Origin: Lasioglossum baleicum
Taxonomy: Eukaryota > Arthropoda > Insecta > Hymenoptera > Halictidae
Assembly: GCF_051020765.1 (NCBI RefSeq)
Contig: NC_134941.1
Span: 5,208,001 to 5,272,000, forward strand
Reading direction: 5' to 3'
Length of the DNA stretch: 64,000 nucleotides
The notes under the pieces were generated by a model. That model was not told where the DNA came from. It saw only the letters and a program-made list of their open reading frames with translations, and ran no database searches. Shown here piece after piece: positions 31,014-43,600 of this stretch. The translations under genes and the position numbers were made by a program. Within the stretch, counting starts at the first letter, position 1, and each line of letters begins with the position of its first letter.

Positions 31014-34000
31014 CGTTCGGACAAAACAGAAAATTCGTTTTCCACCATAATTGAGTGGTTGCCTTCTAGAGACTTTTGAATTACACGGCATTTGTCCGCG
31101 ATGCTTTCGATCGTTGGCAGGAGAGGCTGCTGTCGACCGCAGATAGTGATAAAAGTATCTATAACTCAACAAAAAAAAAATAGCACGGAAAGAGAGGCAC
31201 AAATCATTGGCGGGACTGGCGGGGGGTGGCAAAGGGGTTGAGGGTGGCGGTGGTCTCCCGTGGGATATCGAACGCGGCCATAAATCGCAAATCAAAACGT
31301 GTCAAACGGGCCGGTCGCGAAATTAAAAGTGACGGGCGAACGGCGTGTATTGTGCACGGTTGCATATCGGCACCGTGAAAACCGGCCCGCCATAATTGTG
31401 AGTTACGGTGATCACGCACCGGCATTTATTTATTCGCCGGTGCGCTCGTTATTTATGACGAAAATGTATCAGAGCCTGTATCTGCGGCAACGCGTTCCGC
31501 TCGTCTCTACATATACGCGTAGCTGCCGCGGTATCGATGACGCACCGATATTTTATCAGAATTTTCGAAAACTGTCCAACCGAGCCTAGAGATCGAACCA
31601 CCCTTTTCGCAGTGTTTTCACGCGACCAAGAAAATTAAAACGTGTACGGTTTTTTCTATGGAAAAATGATGCCCAAAGACAGTCGTGAAAGGTATGAAGT
31701 ACACGCTCCACGAGAATTTATAGATAACCGAAATGGGATTAGTCTTTGTTACGGGGAAATATTTATTCAATTCAATTATTCTATAATATTTAATTATTTT
31801 AATGTCGATGAAGAAAGATTTGAATTTATTGGTGTAAATATTGTGGTCATTCGTTTATCACGCTGCAGTCAGTTAGTAGGATTTTGTTTGAATCGATTAT
31901 ACATAGATTGGATAGATTTGATATTTATGCGAAATAAACATTTTTTGCATTATACTTCTAATAAATTTTCAGTAATGTATCAATGCTTTTAAAGTCCTTT
32001 AATGTTTCTAGTTTCTATACTGTTTGAAATTTCGTCTTCCTATATTTGTTATAAATGCATAATGCTGTCTCATAATTAGTATTATTACTTATCGTGAAGT
32101 AATATTATTAGGCGTACAAATTATGTCATGGCCCTCGCAATTAATTTATTTTCTTAATTCATTTCATATCACTCAAGAAACAAAACACAATGAGGGTTAA
32201 TATAAAAATAAAAATATGATTCCTGTGAGTATGATAATGAATAGGGTAACTGTACCGATAACTGGGGTATCACGCTTCGTTCGTACTTTATTTTAATATT
32301 ATTCTTAATTCATCACGAAATAATATCTGTAAGCAACTGAGATTATAAAAATACGAGAATGATTGACAATTTTTTTGCTTCGTCAACGAAAATACAATCT
32401 CATTGAATTATACAGATTTATTCAGAGCAAAATATTCATTTTTACGTATTTTATTCTTGTTTGGGAAAAAATCGTAGTAAAACGTATACCTGCAGTAATA
32501 CGTTACTAACATTTACTCCATTTTCGAGTAGTTCTGCGTATTCATTTTGAGAAAGGTTTCTCTGTTCTAAAGTTCGGTGTAAGACACGTCGTTCCGTGTG
32601 CAGTAACATTCGAGCGAGCACTAGTCGGGAGTAAGGATGTATAAAACAGCGCAAAGCACGGAAGTTCCAGCGAACACTTAACCAGATTAATCCCAGGATG
32701 ACAGATACCCAGGAACATCCTCCTGCGAAGTAGGACGTCGAAGTGTAAAAGGAGGGGGTGGTAGCAGAACGGCGCGACGATAGGGGTAAACGCCACGGGG
32801 TAGAAAGTGTTGCAGGCGTACAGGTGCCACCAGGGTGCAGTTACTTTGCCGTGCAGAGCGGCGGAAAATTGTTTACTGGATTGTTTAAACGAAATTTACT
32901 AAAGCTTACTGATTTTATATCACGGCAACGCAGCCCCGGGGAGCCACCCCGGATTATACATTAACGAAGTTAGCCACGGAACGGGGGAGAGAACGCGAGA
33001 CAGAGAGTAACGGAGAACGAGAGAGAGAGAGAGAGAGAGTGAGAGGGAGGGAGGACGCTCGGCTAGTTGGAAATTAGCTTTCCACTATAATCGTCCCTGT
33101 TATAAAGTCGCAGTTAGCCCGCCGGACTGTAAAGAGTAAACGTGGGAAACGAAAGGGCGGAATTGGAAAGCCTTGTAAAGCGCGGAACGACGCTGAAGAA
33201 TTTTTAACGAGACCCGTTATGAACTTTTTTACATCGACGGCGAAGACGGCCAGACACTTTTACCGTAGGATTAAATATTGCAGCTTAGAGCGATTTTTAA
33301 TGCGAGAAGGCGCACGCTTCTTAATAAAAATATCAAAAATATACTCGGTAGTAGGGGTTCGTCTTTCAGGTTTTACTGTAATTGTTCATTTTAAATTTAC
33401 TACAACTGATGAAGTCTATGGTTACAAATTTATTAAGAATACAGCAAAGAAAACTATCGTTCGCATATTTATATGAAAGCTTGGTTTTCAATGTATTGAC
33501 TGTAATTTTAAATCACAGCTCAGTTTCGCAATGAAAATTTCTTGTTTAGAATCGTGTCGTGAAATGTAAGAGCTTAACAATGCCAACTATTCGGGATAGA
33601 GATTTTCTTGTTGCAAATGAGACATCGTCGTCTTCTATCGAAAGAAGACTACTAATTTCAACAGACATGAAGCTGAAGTGCTCATTCTTTGGACAGGTCA
33701 TCCTAGAGTGTTTCTCTTGTAACAGAATATGAATGAACCGGTGAAAACTGAAGGTGTTGACGAAGCACTCGAATCCCGAAGCTGTAGAGGTCCGAACGAC
33801 ACTGACCATTCGGGGGAGAGAAAGAGAAATCAAAGGTGCCCACTGTCGACGAGCCAGGAAGCCCTCGAATATTTATGGGGGTTCCATATGCCGCGGCGCG
33901 AATCGCCACCGAAAACGGACCGGACCGATCGACCCATCTGGTCGAAGTGGCGACCGTAATGTCCCGTCGGTTATCACCTATAATTTGAGGTAATATATTA

Positions 34001-35599
34001 CCTGGTAATTCGTTGCTCATTGGCGTAAGATGCAATTACGAGCGTAACAGGCACTTCCCCGCGAGCACGTTTCACGTTCGCCACATGTTTCGTGGATCAT
34101 CGCCGGCGACCCTCGATCGCCAATTTTTGATTCCGATCTCGCGATGCCTAAATCATTTAACGACGCCACCTTACACCCTGGATAACTTCATCAAGCAGGT
34201 GGACGTCCGCGCTCCCTTTGTTTCGTCTGCTCGTCTGGCGGGTAGACCCCGTTCCTTGCTTGCACCTTGATCCTAAATTTAAAGGAGATCCCGACAATTT
34301 TGTTTAAAAAAGAATTCTCAATTCTATACTTAACCATTTGCCGGTGGCGCCTGAGTCTTTCTTGATCCTGAGTTTAAAATCATCATCTAATTACTCAGAT
34401 TCTAAATCATTCTTAAATCTCTAATAAAGAAAGTCTCTAAATCATTTTTAAATCTGCAAATGGAGGGAACACGTATTTGATAATGAAAGTATTCGAAACG
34501 AACGAGGTTTCCGTTCAAGTCCAGAGGCTCCGTAAATCGTAGAGAAAGGTTTGTTTTCGTGTCTCGAGAAATTCAAAAGAAGCCAATTAGCTTCGGGGTT
34601 AAATACTAACCCCCTTTGACCGAGCGGCTGCTCGGCTGGTTCACGCCGAGATAGATTAGACTCGTAATAAAGTGCTGGGGGTGCAGTCATGTTGGGAACG
34701 GTCCACGAGGGAGCCACTAAGGCACCGCTCGTTGGAAACTGGTCTGAAACAGATTTAAACTCGTTTCCTCGGGGCTGCCGCGAAAGTTTCTCGCGTTTTA
34801 ATTAGCCGACCGCGCGCCGGAGGAGAATCCGTACGCTGAGTGCTCGAGGAAATTTTAAATAATCCACCCGTCTCTTCGATCCTTCTTCCGCAACTAAAAT
34901 ATTCACCGTTCAAAACTTTTTTGTGTTTTCAACCTCCTTTTTGTATGCGAGCTACGTAAATCCATGGCTCATTAATTCCGTGATTTAATCATACCCATAA
35001 TTATGGCTTTGGTTATTTAAAACACTGCATCAGAAAAATTGTCCTAACACATCCATTATAACATCCACATTCTGCATCTTAGGTGAGATTGAAGTTGCTA
35101 AATAAAAAGAAAATTAAATAATTCGCTTTCCTTTGTGTGCACATCGATAAGAACTCTTCTATTTGTAGTCGCTGTGTATTTCAATATTTCTACTATGTGT
35201 CTGTGTCTCTTGTTCGCTCAGTGAAATTTGTCAGTCGAAATCAGTCGTTTCATCGCATCGCATATAATACACTGACAAATTAGTCTGTGTATCGATCGTT
35301 GAAATAAACTGGAAAGTGTTCTTAGTTTTTCTCTCCACGTGCATCCACTCAGATGCATCGATGTCTTTGTATCTCCTCTCACATCCACCCAGCGTCTCTC
35401 TCAACAATCCCCTCAGTATTGCTTCAATCACAACATCAAAGTGCCTATCACTTCTTCAGACTTGTCGGATGATACGATTTGTCATATCAATCGACGTGTC
35501 ATTATTCAGTCGTACGACTACTTTAATCGAGTTCGGTATTCGGAGCTTCACTACGCGTGTCACTATGTTCGAAGAGGGGAGAATCCGGGGAAGCAAACG
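31014..35599. other. Mixed AT-rich and CpG-rich gene-free DNA
   Basis: CpG-rich patches lie at 31030-31600, 32560-33210, 33720-34270 and 34480-34870. Between them are AT-rich stretches, including 31700-32460 where a mini-element is listed separately. A GA-dinucleotide repeat runs at 33017-33050. The AT-rich text near 31985-32070 (TGTTTGAAATTTCG...TATTTGTTATAAATGCATAATGC) has relatives near 38460-38510, 52705-52755 and 59455-59515, pointing to an old dispersed repeat. No gene is supported. Confidence 0.4.
32108..32157. mobile_element. 50-bp mariner-type mini-element (degenerate)
   Basis: It starts TTAGGCGTACAAATTA and ends GCAATTAATTTATTTTCTTAA, imperfect inverted ends like those of the 65-bp element at 39494-39558 and the solo end at 41310. 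Only ~10 bp separate the two ends, so it is an extreme internal deletion product. TA-type flanks fit mariner insertion. Confidence 0.5.
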
Positions 35600-35649
35600 A
35601 GAAGAGGAGGAGAAGGAGGAAGAAGAAGAAGAAGAAGAAGAAGAAGAAA
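35600..35649 (+). repeat. GAA/GAG trinucleotide microsatellite
   Basis: GAGGAGGAG-type units give way to pure GAA units. The run creates long Glu- or Arg-rich frames that cross it (for example 35316-35765), but these are by-products of the repeat and are not treated as genes. Confidence 0.9.
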
Positions 35650-38600
35650 TTCGTTCAGTCAGCGAGATGGAGGTAATTCGTGAGGAGAAATTACTTAACT
35701 CTCGGATGATACATAAATTAAGTCAGAATCGTAAAGGGGTCCGTGCCACAGTCGCAGCCAGTTAGCGTGAGGGTGCCCCAGGGGGCAGTACACCCCTGCC
35801 ACCGTCCTCGGTGTTCAGCCTTTCTCCCTCCATCTATGCAACTTCCCTCTTTGTCTGTCCGTCTATCTCTTACCCTCAACCCTTTACGATGCTACGCCAC
35901 TGCCTAATAGAATTACCCTCGGAGCTGAAGTTAGTCGGGGCTGGATTGAAATTGTCATCGCATTTTTAAAATCTCGTTAATTAAGGGACCCTGGACTCTC
36001 GCCGGAGTCGCTACGGTGCTCCTTCGCCTCCCGTATGGATTAATACCAACGACCGTGGACGTTTCCTTCCTTTGCTCCTTCCCTCCGCACCCCCGCGCAC
36101 CGAATCGTTTCATTTTCCCGTTGCCACCGCTGATTAACACGATACCGGTAATTGTATTATCGTCCTTGCGAACCGGGTTTTTTAGATTGGACCACCGACC
36201 GCTGATCGCGGACGAGATTGGATGCAAAGGGGTGGAAATTGGTTCGTGATTATTTGTTTGCTTATTTCTTTTTCCCACTGACATTTTCGAGTTTGCTCGC
36301 TGGTCTACTCGTTGCGCAATTTATGCCGATGAATAGCGTACAAGAAATTCCAGCTTGTTAACCAAACGGTGTGTGTACGGTGATATTTAATTTACCATGA
36401 AGCTAAACTTTCATCCTAGACACTGTTGTATTTTTGGGCGCGTATGACACTGTGTGATCGATTCTATTTAACATTTTCACAAAATTTCTTGTTCATGCTT
36501 TTTTAGATACTTTGCGTAAAGATAACTGCATTGATTTTTATGGATTAATTTATTGAGCAGAATGACTCGGCTTTATTCGTAGTTTATTTCATTACATTCG
36601 TACATTTTATAAACATATTGAGAACATTCATATAACTTCATGCTCTTTTAGAGTAATTTATCGCAAGGAATTTTGTAATTTTATTTCTGGTCGGCAGCTT
36701 TTATTTGATTGTAGTTGCAAAGCCCATAAATTCATTTGTGTAGCGTGTTCGTGTGATATTTATGATACGCGTTTACACGGATAGTTAGACATATGTATAT
36801 AATTTTAGTTATAAATCACACGAAAATATACAACATAATATTGCAGTATAATCTGACCGGAATTTAGTTATTATTTTCATACACCCCGTGACAATTGTAC
36901 AATGGGACCTCCCTGCACTTTCCTTGCTTTTGAAAGCAAAGAATAATTAGTATGATTTTGCACATAGATGCATATGTATGTATATTAAAAATACTCTTTT
37001 CCTAGTTGTTATTTTAAAGAAATTATGCTGATTTATGTGAAAAATGGGTGCGACAATTTGTTAGGTCACGTGTGAAAAAAAACAATTTCTCAATTGATTA
37101 TTAACAATGCATGTACTATGCAACTTTTAAGAAGTACTTCGATTAATATTTTTACATTTTACTACAATTTTTTTTTAAATTTTAACTCAATATTTCTAAT
37201 GTGATCAGCAGTTTTAGCGTCTGGCTACACCTCTACGAGACTGGAAAAATAACACCCCACGAAAAAGAAAGTCCTATAATTTCGTAAACATGATCACACC
37301 TCGCTCACACGGTTCAGCAAAGTCTAATTCCTCGATCCTGTTCCGTCGTCCATGGAAACGGAAACGAGCAAAAAGAAGGCCCTTTCAAAAATCTCTGGAG
37401 CCGTGAATCGTTCTACGAGAGTCGGTGAGAGTCGTCCTATCAAAAAACCGCCCCCCGAAGAACCCGTTTCATCCCACGTCGCCCCGCAATCTCGTTACCG
37501 ATTTAACCTCGGCAACGTCAAGCTCATCAGCGAGCACGTTCGCTCTCGCGGTCGCGAAATTACAACGATTTCACGCGTTTCACGTGTATTCGTCCGTCTT
37601 TCTCCCTCGGCTTCTCTTCCCTCGGAGGCGAAAGCCGCAAGGGGGAGCATAAGGGGCCAAAGAGAAGGGGAGGGGGGGGGTACAGTGTGACGGGGCCCTG
37701 GCAAAAACACGGAGGTGCCTGGCCAGCAGTCCATTAAACCCTAAGTCCCGTGCGAAGCGATGCGTCATTGAGATACATGAGGATCTTCCTGATAATAATT
37801 CGTCCGGTTTCGCGTCCAGCCCCCACACGGTCTCGGATGGGGTTGCGGCATAAGTAGGGGTGGTCCTGTTATACGCAGCCCATACCTATCGCGGATTACG
37901 AAATATGTTCCCTAATCCGCGGCCGCACGCCCACCGAGAGCCTCTCTCCAGCGTCCCATGGGAATCGGGATTATTGTCCGCGATAAGCTAATTTTTCTCT
38001 CCTTGGCCGACGCTCCGGATCGTGGGGCCTCGGGGAAAATTGGAAAACGACGCCGCCACCGACGCTACACGGTAATAACGATGGTAATGAGGCGCGGGGC
38101 TCATACTGCTGTTGGCAAGATGGTCGATCGAGGACTCCTGCGCGTTAGCGGGCCATCGTTGCTCAATTTTGGGCTGCCGCCGGTTTCTGTCGACGTGTTC
38201 CGTCATTGAATTACCCAGGCCGGAGTGTTTCGTGCGTATAGTGATTCATATGATTGTTTGAACTCGAACATCCTTTAAATCGGCATACCATTTTTAAGTA
38301 CACCTTATAGGCAGACAACGGATTTTTATCCAAAATAAAAATTTTCTACTTGAATTATTACAAGCTGGAGTGAAATCAAAATTTATTTTCTTTCCTGATA
38401 TGTTTAATAGATTGAAAATAATATAACAGTGTGTATTTTTAAATTCTTCTATAATGTTTTGACTGTTTTAAATTTCACCTACTCATTTTTGTCATAAATG
38501 TATAATACCCGCTGTCTAGTAATAGATTAAAGTGGATTCTCTAATTTTGATATTTCTATCGTTATCATTGTCTTCACATGAAGGAGCCATTAGTTCACCG

Positions 38601-39490
38601 TTTGCCTTATTAAATTTGTTTTACAGAGAATACAGTTTTAAGATATGACACAATTTCACGGAAATTTAACTGTATCGAGTTCAAACGTAAAGATCCTCTG
38701 AGTGCAAAGTTGTGCGCTGTTAGGCCCACACGTAGTCACGCAGATGAACTGATAACCCTATGTGCAAATACGGAACGGTAAATAGAATAGGTAGGCCAGT
38801 TTATCGAATTCGAAGGCGCGTTGGGAATTATCGAACCGAACCTCGTGGATAATAACGATATTGCATGCGCGTTCGGGAGATAAATTTTTAATTAGCAGAT
38901 ATTTGGATGTATTGGACGGGACACGCCTCGTGTCCCTTCCTGTTTTACTCGAGGAACGGAAATCCAGGGGAGACCATGAATATTTATTCCCTCGCGCTCG
39001 TAAAATCTGGCATCGTAAAAACTGCGAGAAACGAATTAAAAATTACATTAAAATTTACATCGGTATAACCAATCTGCCCGCGATATAACCTACTACGTTT
39101 TTCGCATTGACAAATGGATCTCAAACTTCACTAAAAAAATATATATAAATAAAACGCGAGAAATTACAACGTTGCTTTTCAAGCGAAAACTGCGAGGAAT
39201 ATATCAAATATAAAATTAATCAAATTCATTGGGCACGCTTGATTTGAATTTATTGCATATTTGACAAAAATCTCGCTTGTTAACCTATACAGACGTTTGT
39301 TTTAGTTGCACGTAAATTTATAAATCCTTTTTTGACTACTTGTATATGTCATGAGTATATATTTATGCAAAATAAAAGTGTTATGCATCATTTGCACGAA
39401 AAGGAAATTAAATAGAAATTTATTTGTTTTGCTTTAATGTTTGTTATTAATACTTTCACTGTTTTGTGTTTCACATTATTGTGAACCTTT
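35650..39490. other. Gene-free stretch with one large CpG-rich patch
   Basis: CpG-rich DNA at 35940-36260 and 37300-38220 is separated and followed by AT-rich DNA. A long G-run (about 37665-37680) lies in the second patch. The AT-rich part at 38320-38560 carries the dispersed TTTGTCATAAATGTATAATNC-type text. No exon is recognised. Confidence 0.4.
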
Positions 39491-39493
39491 AAA

Positions 39494-39558
39494 TTAGGTG
39501 TACAAATTATTTACAAACAAATCAATTGTGACAGTCACGAATTAATTTGTATATCTAA
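39494..39558. mobile_element. 65-bp mariner-type mini-element
   Basis: The left end TTAGGTGTACAAATTATTTA and the right end (reverse complement TTAGATATACAAATTAATTC) form imperfect inverted repeats typical of mariner termini. The interior is only ~20-25 bp. It ends 2 bp before the TGA that bounds the Ulp1-like frame, so its insertion may have removed or replaced the natural 5' part of that gene. Confidence 0.6.
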
Positions 39559-39562
39559 TTGA

Positions 39563-40334
39563 TTGAATAGAACATACGAAAATGATCAAAAACTTTTGAA
39601 GGAAACAGAATTACACTTCGTGCTTGCTACTAAATTTATTAACTTCCCGATTCATAGGGAAGTTACTGTAATGACCCCGAAAATCGAGTTTGATGAATGT
39701 ATAATGATCTCGGACCAGCATATCGAGCAAAATAATCATGAATATGCAGTGCCTCAAGTGAGTTTCCTCAATGATGGTTATAACTATGCTTTAGAAACAG
39801 CCGAATGTAAAGAAGTCATAAAACCTGATTGTTATTTACAAGATAAACATATTAATTTATTTCACGAAATTATGAACAGAAATCTAAACGAACGTGGAAT
39901 ATACAACTTTGCTCAAGATACTGGTTACGTTCGAGCTTTCTTGAGTAATTTACAAGAGATCCCAGAACATGAGACGAATATTCAGATTATATACACTAGT
40001 GAAATTGGAAAAAAGGTAGTAGGACATTGGATTTGCACAAGATCTGATGGTAACGGCAATGTACACATTCATGATAGTTTTAATGCTAATCATTTCAACC
40101 ATGATGTTATAGATTATTTGAATGCCCTTTATAAATATAATAAGAAATATACATATTTCACAGAGTACAATATCAAAACAATGTTTGATTGTGGAGCATT
40201 TGCAATTTATTTTGCAACATTGCTATAACAAGGAACCAAGCGAGCAACGAGCCTACGATGTTGGTTTAATGCGACGCCATATAGCAAACATTTTGATAAG
40301 TAGAAAACTATTGAATTTCCCTGAAAACGTATAA
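39563..40334 (+). CDS. Ulp1/SENP-like (C48) cysteine protease domain, 3' end in a shifted frame
   Basis: A 221-residue frame (39563-40228) carries the layout of a Ulp1-type SUMO/ubiquitin-like-protein protease: CYLQDKHINLFHEI near residue 90, in the place of the family's WLNDEVIN substrate-groove motif; GHWICTRSD with His155-Trp156; HDSF with Asp171; and DCGAFAIYFAT with nucleophile Cys210. The usual Gln six residues before Cys is not present (Ile204 there, Asn203 beside it), so activity is uncertain. The frame opens after a TGA at 39560-39562 and the first ATG is at 39671 (residue 37), which still keeps the whole protease domain. The frame stops right after FATLL, but the other frame continues to 40334 with a tail of family-like character (YDVGLMRRHIANIL, ending FPENV). 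A one-base indel is therefore likely. Codon use and AT content fit a mobile-element gene more than a host gene. A mini-element abuts the 5' side and hairpins follow 3'. Confidence 0.65.
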
Positions 40335-40400
40335 TCTTCTTAAAACGCACACTTAATAATGATAATAATATACTACAACTAACTATTCGGGAAGTTCTTT

Positions 40401-40503
40401 GTGTGACTCTTGGAGAGTCGCACACCAAATAATATCCGTACCACTAGCCCACTCGCGAGCTCGCAAAGCGAGCGAGCTACGACAACCCTACTCGCGAAGC
40501 GAG
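40401..40503. repeat. Cluster of three perfect short hairpins downstream of the protease frame
   Basis: GACTCT-TGG-AGAGTC (about 40405-40419) extends past a 2-nt bulge to GTGT/ACAC. GCTCGC-AAA-GCGAGC lies at 40459-40473 and CTCGC-GAA-GCGAG at 40491-40503. Linkers are A/C-rich (CTACGACAACCCTA). Short GC stems, tiny loops and A/C-rich linkers match the style of the stem-loop island at 1-1810; the AAA loop also occurs at 61-75. The cluster starts 67 bp after the protease tail stop. Confidence 0.7.
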
Positions 40504-40655
40504 CGAGCAACAACACCCCTCTAGTTTTGGATAAAATCTCTCTAAATGGTGAGGTAAATGTTGAAGAAATCGGCTTGTATTAGAGTGATTCTATTGCATC
40601 GGATGCACTTTAAGTACATTTCTATCGTAATGCTACTTGGGGAATAACACTTAAC

Positions 40656-40682
40656 GGGGTTGGGGTGGGAGGGGTGGGAGGA
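40656..40682 (+). other. Strong G-quadruplex motif
   Basis: GGGG-TT-GGGG-T-GGG-A-GGGG-T-GGG-A-GG: five runs of at least three G with 1-2 nt loops, a textbook intramolecular quadruplex. It lies ~150 bp after the hairpin cluster and at the start of a CpG-rich patch. Confidence 0.75.
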
Positions 40683-43600
40683 AGATACGTGGAAGTCGGC
40701 CAGCGTTCTCGCTTGAAATTCGAAATACGAGCGCTCGTCAAGCCGGTAATGGCAAAACGAATTTTGCAAGAAAAGCGTGGAGCAATTCCGCCATTTCTCT
40801 TCGTGCTGCATAACTTTGTGTGCCACCATCTTTATCGCACTCGTGGGAACGCCAGCCCGGCCGTAGATCACCCGCGCAATATTGTGCAAAACGCGGCTAC
40901 ACGGTTTGCCCCCCTCCCTTCCCTCCTCCTCCCACCACTGGTCGTTGCTTTTGCTATATTTCTCGTCCGTGCGCGCGCTTTATCCCGCGAATTTCGCATA
41001 CGACGGTCTCTCTCGCTCATGGGAGTAGCTACATTCAATGTGCCGGCCATATCTCAGCTCCGGGAGACACTTTAATGAAAAATCATACGGAGAATGCACG
41101 TACCGTTGGGTATAGACCAAATATTTCAGTCGGAATGAGATTTTAGACGGGAATAAATAAGGAGTTAGAGCATCCACGGCCGATCGCCGCCATTTCTTCC
41201 TGACGCTAGACGGAAACGAGATTCTCGCTGATTTTTTCTCGCGAAATTTACGACCTGTCAGATGGTACTTTCACCACTTCTAACGATCAGTCCATTTAGC
41301 TTCTAACTATTAGGTGTACAAATTAATTCGCGGCGTTTTCACGGAAAAACTAATGTCTGTATATTCGAAATCAAATAAAAATTCAACCCTTAGAATGCCT
41401 TAGATCAATAACCGCATACCCACTTCTAATTTCTTTTTAAAATTTCTTTAATGCCTCGGTTGGTAAATAGCAAGATTATTGTAGATTTTTATGTTTTACG
41501 CATTTGTAATAAAAATGGTATATTATTTTCAACAGAATAAAGTGGTCAGTGGGAGAAATAAATTTTCATTTATAGTTCCTGCGTCTTGCAATTGATAAAC
41601 ACTCATTGAAAAAGAATAAATAGAATAGAATAAAATTTCTTTTAATTTGAAATAAAATTCTGTCTTGCTGTCATCAATATTTAACCATTAAAGTAAATAT
41701 AGACGTATACATATGAAATATAAATTTTCTTTGTCTCTTCTAAGAAATTATTAGAGACAAAGTAACCATTTCAACCACGATGAAAAATGTACGAAAAAGG
41801 CTTCACGAAATTGAAATTAGGAGAGTGTCTCTAATAAACCGAAAGAAAATAAAACCAAGGGACTTCTCAACGTAGTTATTAAAATGATGATTGGATCAGC
41901 CAGGAGGCCGAAATTAATTCGCATAAACGCGAAAACCGCTCGTTTCCCAGGAACATTTAAATTTGTCCAGATACTCTGACACCTAATTAGAGACCGAATG
42001 CTTCTTCATGCGTGTCTAACTCCAGCAATCAATTCGTCAAACAGTCTCGATTACCTGTCCACTTTGCCAGGCCTCCCCGAGTATTTGGAATGATGCCGCA
42101 ATATCAACAGTCGTCATGGTGTCACGGTGGTCCTTTTTACCACAGGAAATATCGAGAGATAGGCCCTATTTTGGCAACAATGGAGGGTCGGGAGAGCCAC
42201 TCGACTTTCCCATTTCCTCGACAAACGAGCATGGCCGCGAGGTGCGCGCCGCGCGACAATGGCCTGTCATTGTCATCGACGCGGCCCACTTGGACTGCCA
42301 CGTCCGACCGGAAGTCGAGGCTAATGTGTTTGATCAGAAGGACCCCAGGGCACGAGCCCGGGATCCTACGCCACCAGATCTCGCCACGTAGAATTCGATA
42401 TCTGGTTAGCCGAGTTCCACGGTTTCTCACGCTACCGCGACGCGACGTTACTGGCGAAAATAAGCCGGTGCGAATATGGCTGATTACCTTAACCGGGCTG
42501 CCAGATGCTGGTTACGGCTTGGAAACCTGGTTGACCCACTTACCGGTCTGACTGATTGAAAACTGTCTCCGCGCGCGAAAGTAACTGATTCTTCAGGGAG
42601 AAGTTCGGTCCAGCACACTTAGATTTAATTATTATGAATAACCATTTTCTTTGGAGACTGAGGACATGAAGACCATTCTTCACATCATTCACTCTCGCTT
42701 CATCTTTAGCCTTAAGTGGTACCGCATTTACTCAGACTATCAAGAGTATCATACTAGTACCATTCGAAAATTCTGTATAAACTTTCTCAGATATCTTTAA
42801 ATAATTAACGACTAAATTTGATATTTGCAATTATCTGAAATGTTGATGGGACCTCGGTATGTCAGTTAGCTATAATGTTATTCTACACTTTTCATATTCG
42901 ATTTTCTAGGACGGGTTTTCAACTCTTAGATATAAGGGCAATCCTATTTCAGCCTATTTCTATCATTATTTAAAAGAATAAGCATGAAATTTATGATGCT
43001 CTTTTTAGGTGGGCCATTCGGAATTGCGAATAGAAATGGAGGTAGAGAGCTCGTCGAACACAGCTAGGAACTACTAGGAAGGTGGCAACTGTGCTCGGTG
43101 GAAAGATCGCTGACATGTTCGAGGAGAATCCGCAAACTCACTCGCGCAAGCAGCTACTTAAGGGGGGCCCGGTTCACATAAAATACCCTATAAAATCGTG
43201 AAATATCCTGCAGATCATCGACCCGTGACCGCGTCTCCCAGAAGGCGGCCGGCGCAGATCGATCATCGAAAATTCCCAGCCATTCTCACGCGTGCGAAAA
43301 GGGCAGGAAGACCCCGGGTCCCTGGAAGTCCATTGATTCGCGTATCATCGTAATTTCACGGCGCGTTACCTACGCGAAATAACTCGGGGGACCGTGGCCT
43401 CGTCGACGTCCTATCTGGCTTCGGCTTTAAACAAGCCACGAAATTGGTTTACTTTTGAGCTGGAAGCCACCCCGTCGCCCGTCCTGGCCGGGGCGAGTTT
43501 CCTCCGTGAGCGAAGAAGGGCGACAAAGGGAGGTTGGAGGAGGATCCCACGGGTTTCCGTCGGGGAATTAGCCTTTTAAATTGGCTCGCCTACACCCACA

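Noticed and set aside
35316..35765. 149-residue frame with a long Glu run
   Set aside because: Glu run comes from the GAA/GAG microsatellite, and another frame across the same repeat gives a long Arg run. No domain is visible.
42012..42551. 179-residue plus-strand frame
   Set aside because: Starts at GTG, overlaps frames of 91 and 97 residues on both strands, and has no recognisable family features. GC-rich lack of stops explains it.
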